Shown here: positions 49,252 to 57,752 of the stretch, in pieces
Layout: the number at the start of each line of letters is the position of its first letter
Numbering within the stretch: position 1 is the stretch's first letter
From: JAICJC01 sp963757605
GTDB taxonomy: Bacteria > Actinomycetota > Thermoleophilia > Gaiellales > JAICJC01
Assembly (NCBI GenBank): GCA_963757605.1
Contig: CAVWSF010000001.1
Span: 682,001-746,000, forward strand
Direction: 5' to 3'
Length of the DNA: 64,000 bases
Program-made: the position numbers and the translations under genes
The notes under the pieces: model-generated
Database searches by the model: none
Seen by the model: the letters and a program-made list of their open reading frames with translations, nothing else
Told to the model about the DNA's origin: nothing

Positions 49252-49262
49252 AGACTGTCGTC

Positions 49263-50489
49263 GTGAGCGCCAGGCCGGAGCCCGTCACCTATGGCGACCG
49301 TGCGGTCTTCACGGTGTCGGACTTCAACCAGGGCGTGGCCGGCTGGCTCGCCCGGCTGGGGAACGTGTGGGTCGAGGGGGAGCTGTCCGAGCTCACGCCG
49401 CGGGCGCGGATGGTCTTCTTCTGCCTGAAGGACGAGCGCGACGGGTCGGTGCTCCAGGCCTGGATCGACCATGACCGCTTCGCGAAACTCGAGCCGGAGC
49501 CGGTCGTCGGCGACCGGCTGCACGCGTACGGCCGCGGCGAGCTGTGGCGAAAGCGTGGCGAGTTCCGCTTCCGGGCCTTCACGCTCGAGCAGTTCGGGCT
49601 CGGACAGCTCCTGAAGCGGATCGAGGAGCTGCGGGTGCGGCTGGCCGAGGAGGGCCTCTTCGCCGAGGAGCGAAAGCGCCCGCTCCCGCTCCTCCCGCGC
49701 GTCGTCGGCCTGGTCTGCGGCGCCGATGCGGCGGCCAAGCGCGACGTCGTCGAGACTGCGGAGCGGCGCTACCCGCCGGTGCGGTTCCGGATCGTCGAGG
49801 CAACCGTGCAGGGCCGGGCGGCGCCGCCGTCGATCGCCGCAGCCCTGGAACGGCTCGACGCCGACTCCGAGGTCGACGTCATCGTCCTGGCCCGCGGTGG
49901 CGGCAGCCCCGAGGATCTGCTCCCGTTCTCCGACGAAGCCGTCTGCCGCGCCGTGGCCGCGTGCGCGACGCCGGTGGTCGCGGCGATCGGCCACGAGCAG
50001 GACTCTCCGCTGGTCGACTTCGTGGCGGATGCCCGCGCCGGCACGCCCAGCCTCGCTGCCCGGATGGTGGTGCCCGACCATGCGGCGCTCTCGGCGTCGC
50101 TCGACGCGCTCCTCACCCGCGGCGCGCGGGCCCTGGAGGGTGGCGCAGCGCAGGCCCGGCGGACGCTCGAGCTGCTCGTCTCGCGGCCCGCCTTCGCCCG
50201 GCCCGAGACCTGGATCGAGGTCCGGCGGGCGGCGCTCGACGCCGCCGGCGACCACCTTGCGCGGCTCCCCGCCCTGCGCATCGAGCGCGAAGCGGCCCGC
50301 GTTGGCTCCCTTCGCGACCGCCTGCGGGTGCTCGGCCCCGCCGCGACCCTCGAGCGCGGCTACGCCATCGTGCAGGACGAGACGGGCGGCGTCGTGCGCG
50401 ACGCCGGCGCGGTCGCCGTGGACGACCGCCTGGGCGTGCGCCTGGCGCGGGGCCGGCTCGTCACGAGGGTCGAGGAGACGGCGGAGTGA
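49263..50489 (+). CDS. xseA: Exodeoxyribonuclease VII large subunit
   Basis: A 408-residue subunit of exonuclease VII, which degrades single-stranded DNA. An N-terminal OB fold (VWVEGELSELTPRARMVFFCLKDE) precedes the catalytic core with DVIVLARGGGSPEDLLPFSDEAVCRAV and GHEQDSPLVDFVADARAGTPS, then a helical tail ending in the conserved LERGYAIV. GTG start. Coupled to xseB by a GTGA overlap. Confidence 0.95.
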   Translation: MSARPEPVTYGDRAVFTVSDFNQGVAGWLARLGNVWVEGELSELTPRARMVFFCLKDERDGSVLQAWIDHDRFAKLEPEPVVGDRLHAYGRGELWRKRGEFRFRAFTLEQFGLGQLLKRIEELRVRLAEEGLFAEERKRPLPLLPRVVGLVCGADAAAKRDVVETAERRYPPVRFRIVEATVQGRAAPPSIAAALERLDADSEVDVIVLARGGGSPEDLLPFSDEAVCRAVAACATPVVAAIGHEQDSPLVDFVADARAGTPSLAARMVVPDHAALSASLDALLTRGARALEGGAAQARRTLELLVSRPAFARPETWIEVRRAALDAAGDHLARLPALRIEREAARVGSLRDRLRVLGPAATLERGYAIVQDETGGVVRDAGAVAVDDRLGVRLARGRLVTRVEETAE

Positions 50490-50701
50490 CGACCCCCGAG
50501 CCGACCTTCGAGGAGGCCCGCGACGAGCTCGAGGCGATCGTGCGCAAGCTGGAGGACGGCCGCACCTCGCTCGACGAGGCGCTCACGCTGTGGGAGCGCG
50601 GCGAGACCCTTCACGCGCTCTGCCGGGCCAAGCTGGACGCCGCCGAGGGGCGCGTGGCGGACCTGCTCGAGCGGCTCGGCAAGCCGCCGGGCGGCCAGTG
50701 A
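50486..50701 (+). CDS. xseB: Exodeoxyribonuclease VII small subunit
   Basis: A 71-residue helical hairpin protein with the family pattern FEEARDELEAIVRKLEDGRTSLDEALTLWERGETL. It forms the complex with XseA. GTG start inside the xseA stop. Confidence 0.93.
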   Translation: MTTPEPTFEEARDELEAIVRKLEDGRTSLDEALTLWERGETLHALCRAKLDAAEGRVADLLERLGKPPGGQ

Positions 50702-50804
50702 GCGCCTTCCGGCGGCCGGGAAGGGGAACCGCCGCCGGCGTCGAAACTGGCTGGTTCTGGACGCGAACCCAGGGCATTTCCAGGCGCGGTCGCGCGCCGT
50801 CGCG

Positions 50805-51839
50805 GTGGCGGTGGCGGTCCTGCTCGCACTGCTCACCGCAGCGCCCGCACAGGCCGGCCGCTACGTCGTGCGCTGGGGCGACACGCTGACGTGGATCGCC
50901 CAGGACCACCACATCGGGCTGAAGCGGCTCGCGCACATGAATCATCGCAACCCGTACTCGGTACTGGCGGCGGGGACGGTGCTGCGGGTGCCCGGGGCGG
51001 CGGTCAGCGCCGGGCCCGCCAAGGCCCGCTACACGGTCCAGTGGGGCGACACGCTCACAGGGATCGCCGCGCGGTATCACGTGGGGCTGGGACGGCTGGC
51101 CCGGGCAAACGGCCTGCGCGTCCGCGGGATCCTGATCTCGGGGACGACGCTTCGCATCCCCGGCCATGGGAGCGTTCAGTCGCACGTGCGCGGCCCAGCG
51201 AGGCATCGTCACCACCACCACCGCGCGCACAGCTCCCATCGGCCCACGGGCGCGGGCTGGCGGGGCCGCTACCCCGTCCAGTCGGGCGACACGCTGACCG
51301 CGCTCGGCGACCGCTTCGGCGTCGCGATCCGGAAGCTGGCCCGTGCAAACGGCCTGCACGTCCGCGGCCTCCTCATCACCGGCACCCGGCTGCGAGTGCC
51401 GCTGCACCGTCGCCATGCCGCCACCGCGCCCTCCTCCACCCCGCTCCCGGCGCCCTGGTCGGTCGGGTGGTCGATCGACCACTGGAGCGCCCACTACGGC
51501 GTCGACCCGCATCTCGTGCGGGCGATCGCGTGGCAGGAGTCCGGGTTCGACCCCTCGGCGGTCTCGGTCGCCGGAGCCTGGGGCGTCATGCAGGTCATGC
51601 CCGGGACCTGGTCGTTCGTCGAGGACGGGGTGATCGGGGCGCCGGTCGCACACACGCCTGACGGCGGCATCCGTATCGGAGTGGCGTTCCTGCGCCACCT
51701 GCTGGTCGGGTTCGGCGGCGACGTGCGCCTGTCGGTGGCCGCCTACTACCAGGGCGAGACGGCAACGCGGATGTTCGGCGTCCTGCCGATCAGCAAGCCG
51801 TACGTCGCCAACGTGCTCGCGCTGCGAACGCGCCTCTAG
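50805..51839 (+). CDS. Secreted LysM-repeat lytic transglycosylase
   Basis: A 344-residue cell-wall enzyme. The signal peptide (AVLLALLTAAPAQA) is followed by three LysM domains (about residues 18-62, 74-119 and 150-198, each with a WGDTLT or SGDTLT core). A His-rich linker lies between the second and third. The C-terminal SLT domain has the catalytic Glu in IAWQESGFDP and GVMQVMPGTW. It binds and cleaves peptidoglycan. The GTG at 50805 is the first plausible start; a GTG two codons later is equivalent. Confidence 0.88.
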   Translation: MAVAVLLALLTAAPAQAGRYVVRWGDTLTWIAQDHHIGLKRLAHMNHRNPYSVLAAGTVLRVPGAAVSAGPAKARYTVQWGDTLTGIAARYHVGLGRLARANGLRVRGILISGTTLRIPGHGSVQSHVRGPARHRHHHHRAHSSHRPTGAGWRGRYPVQSGDTLTALGDRFGVAIRKLARANGLHVRGLLITGTRLRVPLHRRHAATAPSSTPLPAPWSVGWSIDHWSAHYGVDPHLVRAIAWQESGFDPSAVSVAGAWGVMQVMPGTWSFVEDGVIGAPVAHTPDGGIRIGVAFLRHLLVGFGGDVRLSVAAYYQGETATRMFGVLPISKPYVANVLALRTRL

Positions 51840-52174
51840 GCCGTCTCGCGCAGGCTGGCCGCGCGGGCGTCGGCGATCGCGCGCAGCGAGCCGCACACCT
51901 GGCCGCAGAGCTCGTACACGGCCGTGTCCGACACCACGTAGTACGAGTGGAGACCGGAGCGACGCCGGGTCACGATGCCGGCGTCTGCCATGAGCGACAG
52001 GTGCTTCGACACGTTCGCCGTGGTGCAGCCGATCTGGGCCGCGAGGTCGCCCACGGTGCGCTCGCCGCCCGCCAGCAGGTCGAGCAGGCGAAGGCGGGTG
52101 GGCTCGCCGAGGACGCGGAACCGCTCCGCGATTGCCTCGGCCATCTCCTGGGTAAGCGGACTGGGCAGGGCCAT
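51836..52174 (-). CDS. ArsR family transcriptional regulator
   Basis: A 112-residue winged-helix repressor (FRVLGEPTRLRLLDLLAGGERTVGDLAAQIGCTTANVSKHLSLMADAGIV). The Cys in helix region IGCTT and CGQVCGS near the C-terminus could be redox- or metal-sensing. It is divergent from a thioredoxin gene across a short AT-rich operator region, so it likely represses that gene and itself. Confidence 0.87.
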   Translation of the reverse strand: MALPSPLTQEMAEAIAERFRVLGEPTRLRLLDLLAGGERTVGDLAAQIGCTTANVSKHLSLMADAGIVTRRRSGLHSYYVVSDTAVYELCGQVCGSLRAIADARAASLRETA

Positions 52175-52197
52175 TTGCGCAATCGTACCACCTGTGC

Positions 52198-52225
52198 AAC
52201 TATTTAGCTATCTGGCTATCTAGTT
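52198..52225. promoter_or_regulatory. ArsR-type operator between arsR and thioredoxin genes
   Basis: AACTATTTAGC and GCTATCTAGTT form an 11-bp inverted repeat with two mismatches around TATCTG. It is an AT-rich patch in the divergent gap, with TTGCGCAA (52175) next to the arsR start. The site lies 24 bases before the thioredoxin ATG. Confidence 0.55.
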
Positions 52226-52248
52226 CAGCTGTGGAGGAGCATCCGTCT

Positions 52249-52590
52249 ATGTCCCAGTCCATCGAGATCACGTCCTCGAACTTCCAGTCCGAGGTCGCCG
52301 AGTCCGAGCTGCCCGTCCTGCTCGACATGTGGGCGGCCTGGTGCGGCCCCTGCCGCATGGTCAGCCCCATCGTCGACGAGCTGGCCGGCGAGTACGCCGG
52401 CCGCATCAAGGTCGGCAAGATCGACGTCGACGCCGAGCCCGCCATCGCGCAGGCCTTCGGCGTGGCGTCCATTCCCACCATCGTCCTGATCAAGGACGGA
52501 CAGGTTGTCGCGCAGGCCATCGGCGCGCGGCCCAAGGCCCAGCTCGCCCAGGCGCTCCGCCTCGACGAGTTCGCGCCGGCCGCGGCCTGA
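52249..52590 (+). CDS. trxA: Thioredoxin
   Basis: A 113-residue thioredoxin with the active-site WCGPC, preceded by LLDMWAAW, and the cis-Pro in VASIPTIVLIKDG. It reduces protein disulfides in the cytoplasm. The ATG at 52249 is chosen because GGAGGAG lies 9 bases upstream, inside the alternative GTG frame. Confidence 0.93.
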   Translation: MSQSIEITSSNFQSEVAESELPVLLDMWAAWCGPCRMVSPIVDELAGEYAGRIKVGKIDVDAEPAIAQAFGVASIPTIVLIKDGQVVAQAIGARPKAQLAQALRLDEFAPAAA

Positions 52591-52625
52591 GAGGCCCGAC
52601 CCACCCGAAACGGGGAGGCACGTCT

Positions 52626-52649
52626 GCCGCCGCGGTGATGCGCGGCGGC
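52626..52649 (+). terminator. Hairpin after thioredoxin gene
   Basis: GCCGCCGCG and CGCGGCGGC pair perfectly around a 6-base loop, 36 bp past the stop. No T run follows, as is common in GC-rich actinobacteria. Confidence 0.5.
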
Positions 52650-52676
52650 ACCGGCCCCTGCCGACACCACTTACAC

Positions 52677-52710
52677 GCGGGCCGCTCACCAGCCGCCGGT
52701 GGCGGCCCGC
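52677..52710 (-). terminator. Hairpin after tandem GNAT gene
   Basis: GCGGGCCGC and GCGGCCCGC pair perfectly across a 16-base interval, just beyond the GNAT stop on the minus strand. Confidence 0.45.
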
Positions 52711-52714
52711 TACC

Positions 52715-53641
52715 TCACCCGCGCAGGACCTTCTGGTACACGTCGGCCTGCCAGACGGCGCGCATGCCGGCCCGCTCGTAGAGCCGCACCGCGTCGGTCG
52801 GGTTCTCGGTGTCGACGCCGAGGCCGACCCGCTGCTCGCCCCGCTCCCAGAACCAGGCGAACGCCTGGTGAAGGAGCGCGAGGCCCAGCCCGCGCCGGCG
52901 CCACGCCGGCCGCACGGCGAGCGAGTTCACGAACCCCATGTCGAACTGCCCGGCGGTGCACAGCGCGACGCCGCACACCTCCTCGCCGGCCCGGGCGACG
53001 ACCCAGAGCGACGGGTCGAAGCGCGGGTCGTCGAGCTTGCGCGCGCTCCAGTCGGCGAGCGTCTCCGCCCGGAAGCTCCACTCATAGGCGAACGCCTCGT
53101 GGACGCAGGCATGGACGTCGGCCCCGTCCGCCTCCGGACGGAAGGCCGACGCCGCCACGCCGTCGGGCCAAGCCGGTGCCGCGGGAGGCTCGGACATGTC
53201 GATCTGCATGCGCAGGAAGTGCCGCACGGGGCGATAGCCGCGGCCCTCGAGCAGGGCGCGCGCAGCTGCGTCGACGTGCAGCACCGCGTTCTGGAGGACG
53301 ACGCGCGACAGCGTCACCGCCTCGAGCCGCTCGGCCGCCCGGGCCTCGGCGAGGCCGGCGAGGGTCGAGCCGATCCCCTCCCCGAACCGGTCCGGGTGGA
53401 CGTACCCGTCCGCCTCGAACGTGCCCTCATCGTCGTCCTGGAACGTCGCGTAGCCGACGACGGCGCCGCCGTCCTCGACGACCCAGGCGTCGCGATCGGG
53501 GTCGGCCAGGGCGCGCCAGTCGTGCTCCACGTCCTCCTCCGACCAGTCGCCCGTGCCGGTGAGCGCCCGGTCGAAGGCCTCGCCCAGCGCGACGATGGCC
53601 GCGATGTCCTCGGGCCGCGGCGGGCGGACGGCCGGGGTCAC
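52715..53641 (-). CDS. Tandem GNAT acetyltransferase
   Basis: A 308-residue protein with two GNAT domains. The first (about 3-150) has GYVHPDRFGEGIGSTLAGLAE in the acetyl-CoA motif A position; the second (about 165-308) has VNSLAVRPAWRRRGLGLALLHQAF and GLGVDTENPTDAVRLYERAGM, the better-conserved site. The layout recalls MshD, but the substrate is unknown. Its GTG start overlaps the threonine synthase stop (GTGA), so it lies under the same SAM-riboswitch control. Confidence 0.82.
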   Translation of the reverse strand: MTPAVRPPRPEDIAAIVALGEAFDRALTGTGDWSEEDVEHDWRALADPDRDAWVVEDGGAVVGYATFQDDDEGTFEADGYVHPDRFGEGIGSTLAGLAEARAAERLEAVTLSRVVLQNAVLHVDAAARALLEGRGYRPVRHFLRMQIDMSEPPAAPAWPDGVAASAFRPEADGADVHACVHEAFAYEWSFRAETLADWSARKLDDPRFDPSLWVVARAGEEVCGVALCTAGQFDMGFVNSLAVRPAWRRRGLGLALLHQAFAWFWERGEQRVGLGVDTENPTDAVRLYERAGMRAVWQADVYQKVLRG

Positions 53642-54864
53642 GTGACCGCAGCCGGGGCCAGCGCGGCGTCGACGGCGTCGATGTCCGCCGGCACCTCGAT
53701 CGTCGCCACGGACGGCACGACCGCGTCGATCGTCTTCAGGCCGTCGCCGGTGATGTAGGCGACCACGGTCTCGCCCGCGCCGATCTCGCCCCGCTCGGCC
53801 AGCCGCCGCAGCACCGCCGCGGTGACGCCGCCGGCGGTCTCGGTGAAGATGCCGGTCGTGCGCGCGACGAGGCGGATGCCGTCGACGAGCTCGTCGTCGC
53901 CGGCCGACTCGATGGTGCCGCCGGTCGAGCGGGCCACGTCGAGCGCGAAGACCCCGTCGGCGGGGTTCCCGATCGCAAGCGACTTGGCGAGCCCCGTCGG
54001 CCGCACCGGCACCACGTGCTCGGCGCCGGCGGCGAACGCCGCCGCGACGGGAGCGCACCCTTCCCCCTGGGCGCCGTGCATGATCGGGTCGGGCCCGGGG
54101 GTGACGAGCCCGGCCGCCCGGCCCTCGCGGAAGCCCTGCAGGATCTTCGTGTAGAGCGAGCCCGAGGCGATCGGCGCCACGATGCGATCCGGCGCGCGCC
54201 ATCCCAGGTCCTCGGCAGTCTCGAGGGCGATCGTCTTCGAGCCCTCGGCGTAGTAGGCCCGCATGCTCACGTTCACGAACGCCCACGGGCGCTCGTAGGC
54301 CAGCTCGGAGCACAGCCGGTTCACGTCGTCATAGGAGCCGTCCACTGCGAAGACGGTGGCGCCGTAGGCCGCCGCCGCGACGATCTTCTCGCGCTCCAGA
54401 TCGGCCGGCACGAAGATGTAGGCGGGAAGCCCGAGCGCCGCCGCCGCGGCCGCCGTCGCCCCGGCCAGGTTGCCGGTCGATGCGCACGCCAGCGCCTCGT
54501 AGCCGAGCTCGACCGCCTTGGCGGCGGCGACGGCCACCACCCGGTCCTTGAACGAGTGGGTCGGGTTCGAGGTCTCGGTCTTGACGTAGAGCTCGCAGTC
54601 GAGACCGAGCTCGGCGGCGAGCCGGTCGGCGCGGACGAGCGGCGAGCGCCCGACCGGGAGCCCGTGACCGGGCGGCGCCACCGGCAGGAAGCCGGCGTAG
54701 CGCCACAGGGTCGGCGGCCCGGCCTCGATCGCCGCCCGCGAGACCGGCGCGTCGACGTCGTCGTAGCCGACCTCGAGCGGCCCGAAGCACTGGTCGCAGG
54801 CGAAGAGCGCCTCGAGCGGGTAGACGGCTGAGCAGCCTTTGCAGACGAGTCGAGCGGCCTTCAT
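53638..54864 (-). CDS. thrC: Threonine synthase
   Basis: A 408-residue fold-type II PLP enzyme converting O-phosphohomoserine to threonine. An N-terminal zinc-ribbon-like motif (Cys8, Cys11, Cys23, Cys26) precedes the catalytic domain; Schiff-base Lys106 is in THSFKDR. ASTGNLAGATAAAAA and the Gly/Ser phosphate sites follow. The leader carries a SAM-I riboswitch, an unusual control for this gene. ATG start with GGGGGA upstream. Confidence 0.88.
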   Translation of the reverse strand: MKAARLVCKGCSAVYPLEALFACDQCFGPLEVGYDDVDAPVSRAAIEAGPPTLWRYAGFLPVAPPGHGLPVGRSPLVRADRLAAELGLDCELYVKTETSNPTHSFKDRVVAVAAAKAVELGYEALACASTGNLAGATAAAAAALGLPAYIFVPADLEREKIVAAAAYGATVFAVDGSYDDVNRLCSELAYERPWAFVNVSMRAYYAEGSKTIALETAEDLGWRAPDRIVAPIASGSLYTKILQGFREGRAAGLVTPGPDPIMHGAQGEGCAPVAAAFAAGAEHVVPVRPTGLAKSLAIGNPADGVFALDVARSTGGTIESAGDDELVDGIRLVARTTGIFTETAGGVTAAVLRRLAERGEIGAGETVVAYITGDGLKTIDAVVPSVATIEVPADIDAVDAALAPAAVT

Positions 54865-54888
54865 GGTTCGATCCCCCAGGTCGGTGGT

Positions 54889-54992
54889 CACATCTACCGG
54901 GGCTGGGCCCCGCCGGATTTGGCACCGTTCTCCGCCGATCGGAGCGGTTGCCGAGGCTTCACAGGGCCGGTCCCTCCGCCTCTCTGGATGCG
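54889..54992 (-). ncRNA. SAM-I (S-box) riboswitch
   Basis: The minus-strand leader of thrC carries the S-box consensus in order: CGCATC (P1 5' side), CCAGAGAGGCGGAGGGAC, GGCCC-TGTGAAGCCTCGGCAACC, then the P3/P4 region with GGTGCCAAATCC, and GATGTG (P1 3' side, pairing with CGCATC). The conserved kink-turn and SAM-pocket bases are all present. It ends about 25 bases before the thrC ATG, with no clear T-tract terminator, so control of translation is more likely than termination. Confidence 0.93.
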
Positions 54993-55090
54993 ATTCGCCG
55001 GGGATCGCCCCCAGCAACGCTTCTGCGCTCATCGTAGCCGGATCGCGCGAACGGAGGGAAGATGACCGCCCGCGGCGCCGTCGTGTGGGC

Positions 55091-55282
55091 ATGCATCCGA
55101 CCATCGCATATCAACTCGCCCGCACGTTCCAGGACGACCGGCTCGCCGAGGCGCGCCACGCCGACCTGATCCGTGAGGCTCGCGCAGGACGCCTCCAGGC
55201 GCAGGTGCGCGAGAGCCGCCTCCGCCGACGCGGGCTCTTCGGCGGCCTCGCGCTGGGGCGTCGGGCTCGCCCGGCGACCTAA
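55091..55282 (+). CDS. Hypothetical small protein (63 aa)
   Basis: A 63-residue basic protein beginning MHPTIAYQLARTFQDDRLAEA, ending in an Arg-rich tail. Short proteins with this MHPxIAYQLA start are frequent in actinobacteria; function unknown. It is divergent from the thrC leader. Confidence 0.6.
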   Translation: MHPTIAYQLARTFQDDRLAEARHADLIREARAGRLQAQVRESRLRRRGLFGGLALGRRARPAT

Positions 55283-55291
55283 CGCCAGGAG

Positions 55292-55307
55292 TTCACGCAA
55301 CCGTAAG
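55292..55307 (+). promoter_or_regulatory. Shared TTC-N4-A-N3-GTAAG motif, site 1
   Basis: TTCACGCAACCGTAAG lies 45-60 bases before the transsulfuration gene. Similar 16-mers sit in the only two other intergenic gaps of this gene cluster (60406 and 63645), so a shared regulator such as the encoded response regulator is plausible. Confidence 0.4.
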
Positions 55308-55340
55308 CCCCCCGCCATCTTCCGGCAACCGGGCGGGGGC
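55307..55340. terminator. GC hairpin upstream of the transsulfuration gene
   Basis: GCCCCCCGCC and GGGCGGGGGC pair with one mismatch around a 14-base loop. It may end the small upstream gene or act in the leader of the next gene. Confidence 0.35.
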
Positions 55341-55351
55341 AGGCTGCGTCC

Positions 55352-56476
55352 ATGCACGCCCGCTCGCCCGCCACGCTCGCGGTGCACCCGCCCGAACCGG
55401 GGCGGGTCGCGGGGGGCGGCCTGTGCGCTCCGGTCTACCGGTCGACGGCGTACGACGGCGCGGGTGAGCCCGGCTACTCGCGCCTCTCGAATCCCGGCGT
55501 CGAGGCGGTGGCCGCCGGGCTCGCCCACCTCGAGCACACGGAGGCCGGCCTGCTCTTCAGCTCGGGCACGGCGGCAATCACCGCGGTGCTGCTGGGGCTC
55601 GTACCGCCCGGCGGGACGGTCGTGTCGGCCGGGGAGGTATGCACCGACACCACCCATCTGCTCAAGCACCAGCTGCCGAGGCTGGACCGCCGGGTGCGGT
55701 TCGTCCCCGTCGCCGACATGGACGCGTGGTGCGACGCGCTGGCGGCCGGCGCATCGCTGGCGTTCGTGGAGTCGCTCTCGAACCCGGGCCTGCGCGTTGC
55801 CGACCTTGGCGCGATCTCGGCGATCGCCCGGCGCGCGCACGCGCTCACCGCGGTCGACTCGACGCTCGCCACGCCCATCAACCTGCGCCCCATCGAGCAC
55901 GGCGCTGACGTCGTCCTGCACTCCGCCAGCAAGTACCTGAACGGCCATTCGGACGTGATCGCCGGGGCGGTCTGCGGATCGACCTCGCTCGTGGCGCGGG
56001 TGCGGCGCGTACAGTGGGCGACGGGATCGTGTCTCGACCCGGGCGCGGCGGCGCTCCTCGGCCGCGGGATGCGGACGCTGCACCTGCGGATGCAGGCGCA
56101 CAACCGCAACGGCCTGCTCGTCGCGCGATTCCTCCAGGGGCACCCGGAGGTCGACTCGGTGCGGCATCCCCAGCTCGAGAGCCACCCGGACGCCGCCGTG
56201 GCGCGCACGCTCCTGCGCGGCGGCTCGGGGATGGTGATGCTCCGGCCGGCGGGCGGCGCCGAACGGACGCGGCGGCTGGTCGGCGCCCTCCGGCTCGTCC
56301 GCGCCGCACCGACGCTCGGAGGGCTCGAGACGCTCGCGTTCCTGCCGGGCGACGCCGCGGACGGCGGGCTGCGGCTTTCGATCGGGGTCGAGGATCCAGA
56401 CGACATCGTCGCCGACCTCGACCGAGCCCTGACGTCGACAGCGCGGCGGCCGCGCCTGCGGGAGGCGATCGCGTGA
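55352..56476 (+). CDS. Cys/Met metabolism PLP enzyme (cystathionine lyase/synthase-like)
   Basis: A 374-residue transsulfuration-family enzyme. The PLP-binding Lys194 is in SASKYLNGHSD; YSRLSNPGVEAVAAGLAHLE and FSSGTAAITAVLLGLV are in the expected places. Activity could be gamma-lyase, beta-lyase or gamma-synthase. It is close to the SAM-controlled thrC but divergent, and it heads a plus-strand operon with glycosyltransferase genes (GTGA overlap). Confidence 0.85.
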   Translation: MHARSPATLAVHPPEPGRVAGGGLCAPVYRSTAYDGAGEPGYSRLSNPGVEAVAAGLAHLEHTEAGLLFSSGTAAITAVLLGLVPPGGTVVSAGEVCTDTTHLLKHQLPRLDRRVRFVPVADMDAWCDALAAGASLAFVESLSNPGLRVADLGAISAIARRAHALTAVDSTLATPINLRPIEHGADVVLHSASKYLNGHSDVIAGAVCGSTSLVARVRRVQWATGSCLDPGAAALLGRGMRTLHLRMQAHNRNGLLVARFLQGHPEVDSVRHPQLESHPDAAVARTLLRGGSGMVMLRPAGGAERTRRLVGALRLVRAAPTLGGLETLAFLPGDAADGGLRLSIGVEDPDDIVADLDRALTSTARRPRLREAIA

Positions 56477-57114
56477 TCGACGTCATCCTGCCCGTGCTCG
56501 ACGAGGCGGGCGCCCTCCCGTGGGTGCTCGAACGGATGCCGCAGGGGTACCGGCCGCTCGTCATCGACAACGGCTCCATGGACGGATCGGGGCGACTCGC
56601 GGCGCGGCTGGGCGCCGAGGTGATCGACGAGCCGCGGCCGGGCTTCGGCTCGGCCTGCTACGCCGGGCTCGTCGCGGCGCGGTCCGGGGTCGTCGCCTTC
56701 ATGGACTGCGACGCCTCGCTGGATCCCCGCGACCTGCCGGCGGTGACGGTCCCCGTGGTCACCGGGAGCGTCGACCTCGTGCTCGGCGCGCGTGTCGCAG
56801 AGCCCGGCGCATGGCCCCTGCACGCGCGCGTTGCCAACGCGCTGATCGCGGCCCGCATGCGCCGGCGGACGAGCGCGCCGCTGTCGGACCTGGGGCCGAT
56901 GCGCGCAGCCCGGCGCGAGGATCTGCTCGAGCTCGGGATCCGCGACCGCCGCTTCGGCTGGCCGCTCGAGATGGTCGTGCGCGCCGCCGCAGCCGGCTGG
57001 AGGATCGCCGAGACGAACGTCTCCTACCGCCCCCGCATCGGTCGCTCGAAGGTGACCGGCACGCTTCGCGGCACGGCACTCGCGGTGCTCGACATGGCGA
57101 GAGTGCGAGCGTGA
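56473..57114 (+). CDS. Family 2 glycosyltransferase
   Basis: A 213-residue GT-A fold enzyme: VILPVLDEAGALPWVLERMP, VIDNGSMDGSG and the metal-binding FMDCDASLDP (DxD-like). GYxA-type acceptor region FGWPLEMVVRAAAAGWRIAE and a basic end (RIGRSKVTGT) follow, as in dolichol-phosphate-mannose-like enzymes. No membrane helix. GTG start overlaps the previous stop, and its own stop overlaps the next GTG. Confidence 0.85.
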   Translation: MIDVILPVLDEAGALPWVLERMPQGYRPLVIDNGSMDGSGRLAARLGAEVIDEPRPGFGSACYAGLVAARSGVVAFMDCDASLDPRDLPAVTVPVVTGSVDLVLGARVAEPGAWPLHARVANALIAARMRRRTSAPLSDLGPMRAARREDLLELGIRDRRFGWPLEMVVRAAAAGWRIAETNVSYRPRIGRSKVTGTLRGTALAVLDMARVRA

Positions 57115-57752
57115 CGGCGCTCCTGGTGCTCGCCAAGGAGCCGCTGCCGGGACGGTCGAAGACCCGCCTCTGCCCGCCGCTTCGGCTGGAGCAGGCCGCG
57201 GAGGTGGCCGAGGCGGCGCTCGTCACGACGCTCCAGATCGTTTCGGCGGCCCGCGCAGACCGGCGGATCCTCGTCCTCGACGGCGCGCCGGGCTCGTGGC
57301 TGCCACCGGGGATCGACGTGATCCAGCAGCGCGGCTGCGGCCAGGCGGAGCGGCTCGCACACGCGTTCGACGACGCCGGCGGCCCCGCGCTTCTCATCGG
57401 CATGGACTCGCCGCAGGTCACCCCGGCCATGCTCGACCGGTCGACGGAGGTCCTGGCACGGCAGGGCACCGACGCCGTCCTGGGACCGGCCGAGGACGGT
57501 GGCTGGTGGGCCATCGGGCTGCGGCGCACGGACCCCGGGGTCTTCCGCGGCATCGCGATGAGCCGGCCTGACACCGGCCGCAGGCAGCTCGAGCGGCTGC
57601 GCCGGCTGGGCCTGCGCCCGCGCCTCTTGGAGACGGTGCGCGATGTCGACGACTTCGCCGACGCCGTCGCAGTAGCCCGAGACGCGCCCGAAACACCGTT
57701 CGGGCGAACGATCGAGAGGCTGGCGGATGCAGCGCACGCCGCCGCAGGCTGA
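57111..57752 (+). CDS. DUF2064/TIGR04282-like nucleotidyl/glycosyl transferase
   Basis: A 213-residue protein matching the pattern of the family often labelled arsenosugar-type glycosyltransferase: LLVLAKEPLPGRSKTRLCPPL at the start, LLIGMDSPQVTPAML and LGPAEDGGWWAIGL. It has a nucleotide-diphospho-sugar transferase fold. It is always-adjacent-looking to the GT2 gene (4-nt overlap) and probably acts on the same sugar conjugate. Confidence 0.8.
   Translation: MTALLVLAKEPLPGRSKTRLCPPLRLEQAAEVAEAALVTTLQIVSAARADRRILVLDGAPGSWLPPGIDVIQQRGCGQAERLAHAFDDAGGPALLIGMDSPQVTPAMLDRSTEVLARQGTDAVLGPAEDGGWWAIGLRRTDPGVFRGIAMSRPDTGRRQLERLRRLGLRPRLLETVRDVDDFADAVAVARDAPETPFGRTIERLADAAHAAAG

Noticed and set aside
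50698..50830. Frameshifted longer start of the LysM protein from the xseB stop
   Set aside because: A GTG at 50698 opens a different frame that gives only basic low-complexity sequence; the signal peptide from GTG 50805 is complete.
54839..55046. Protein-coding gene on the plus strand across the thrC leader
   Set aside because: The open frame exists but the sequence is fully explained by the SAM-I riboswitch on the other strand; only the ATG at 55091 begins a plausible small protein.
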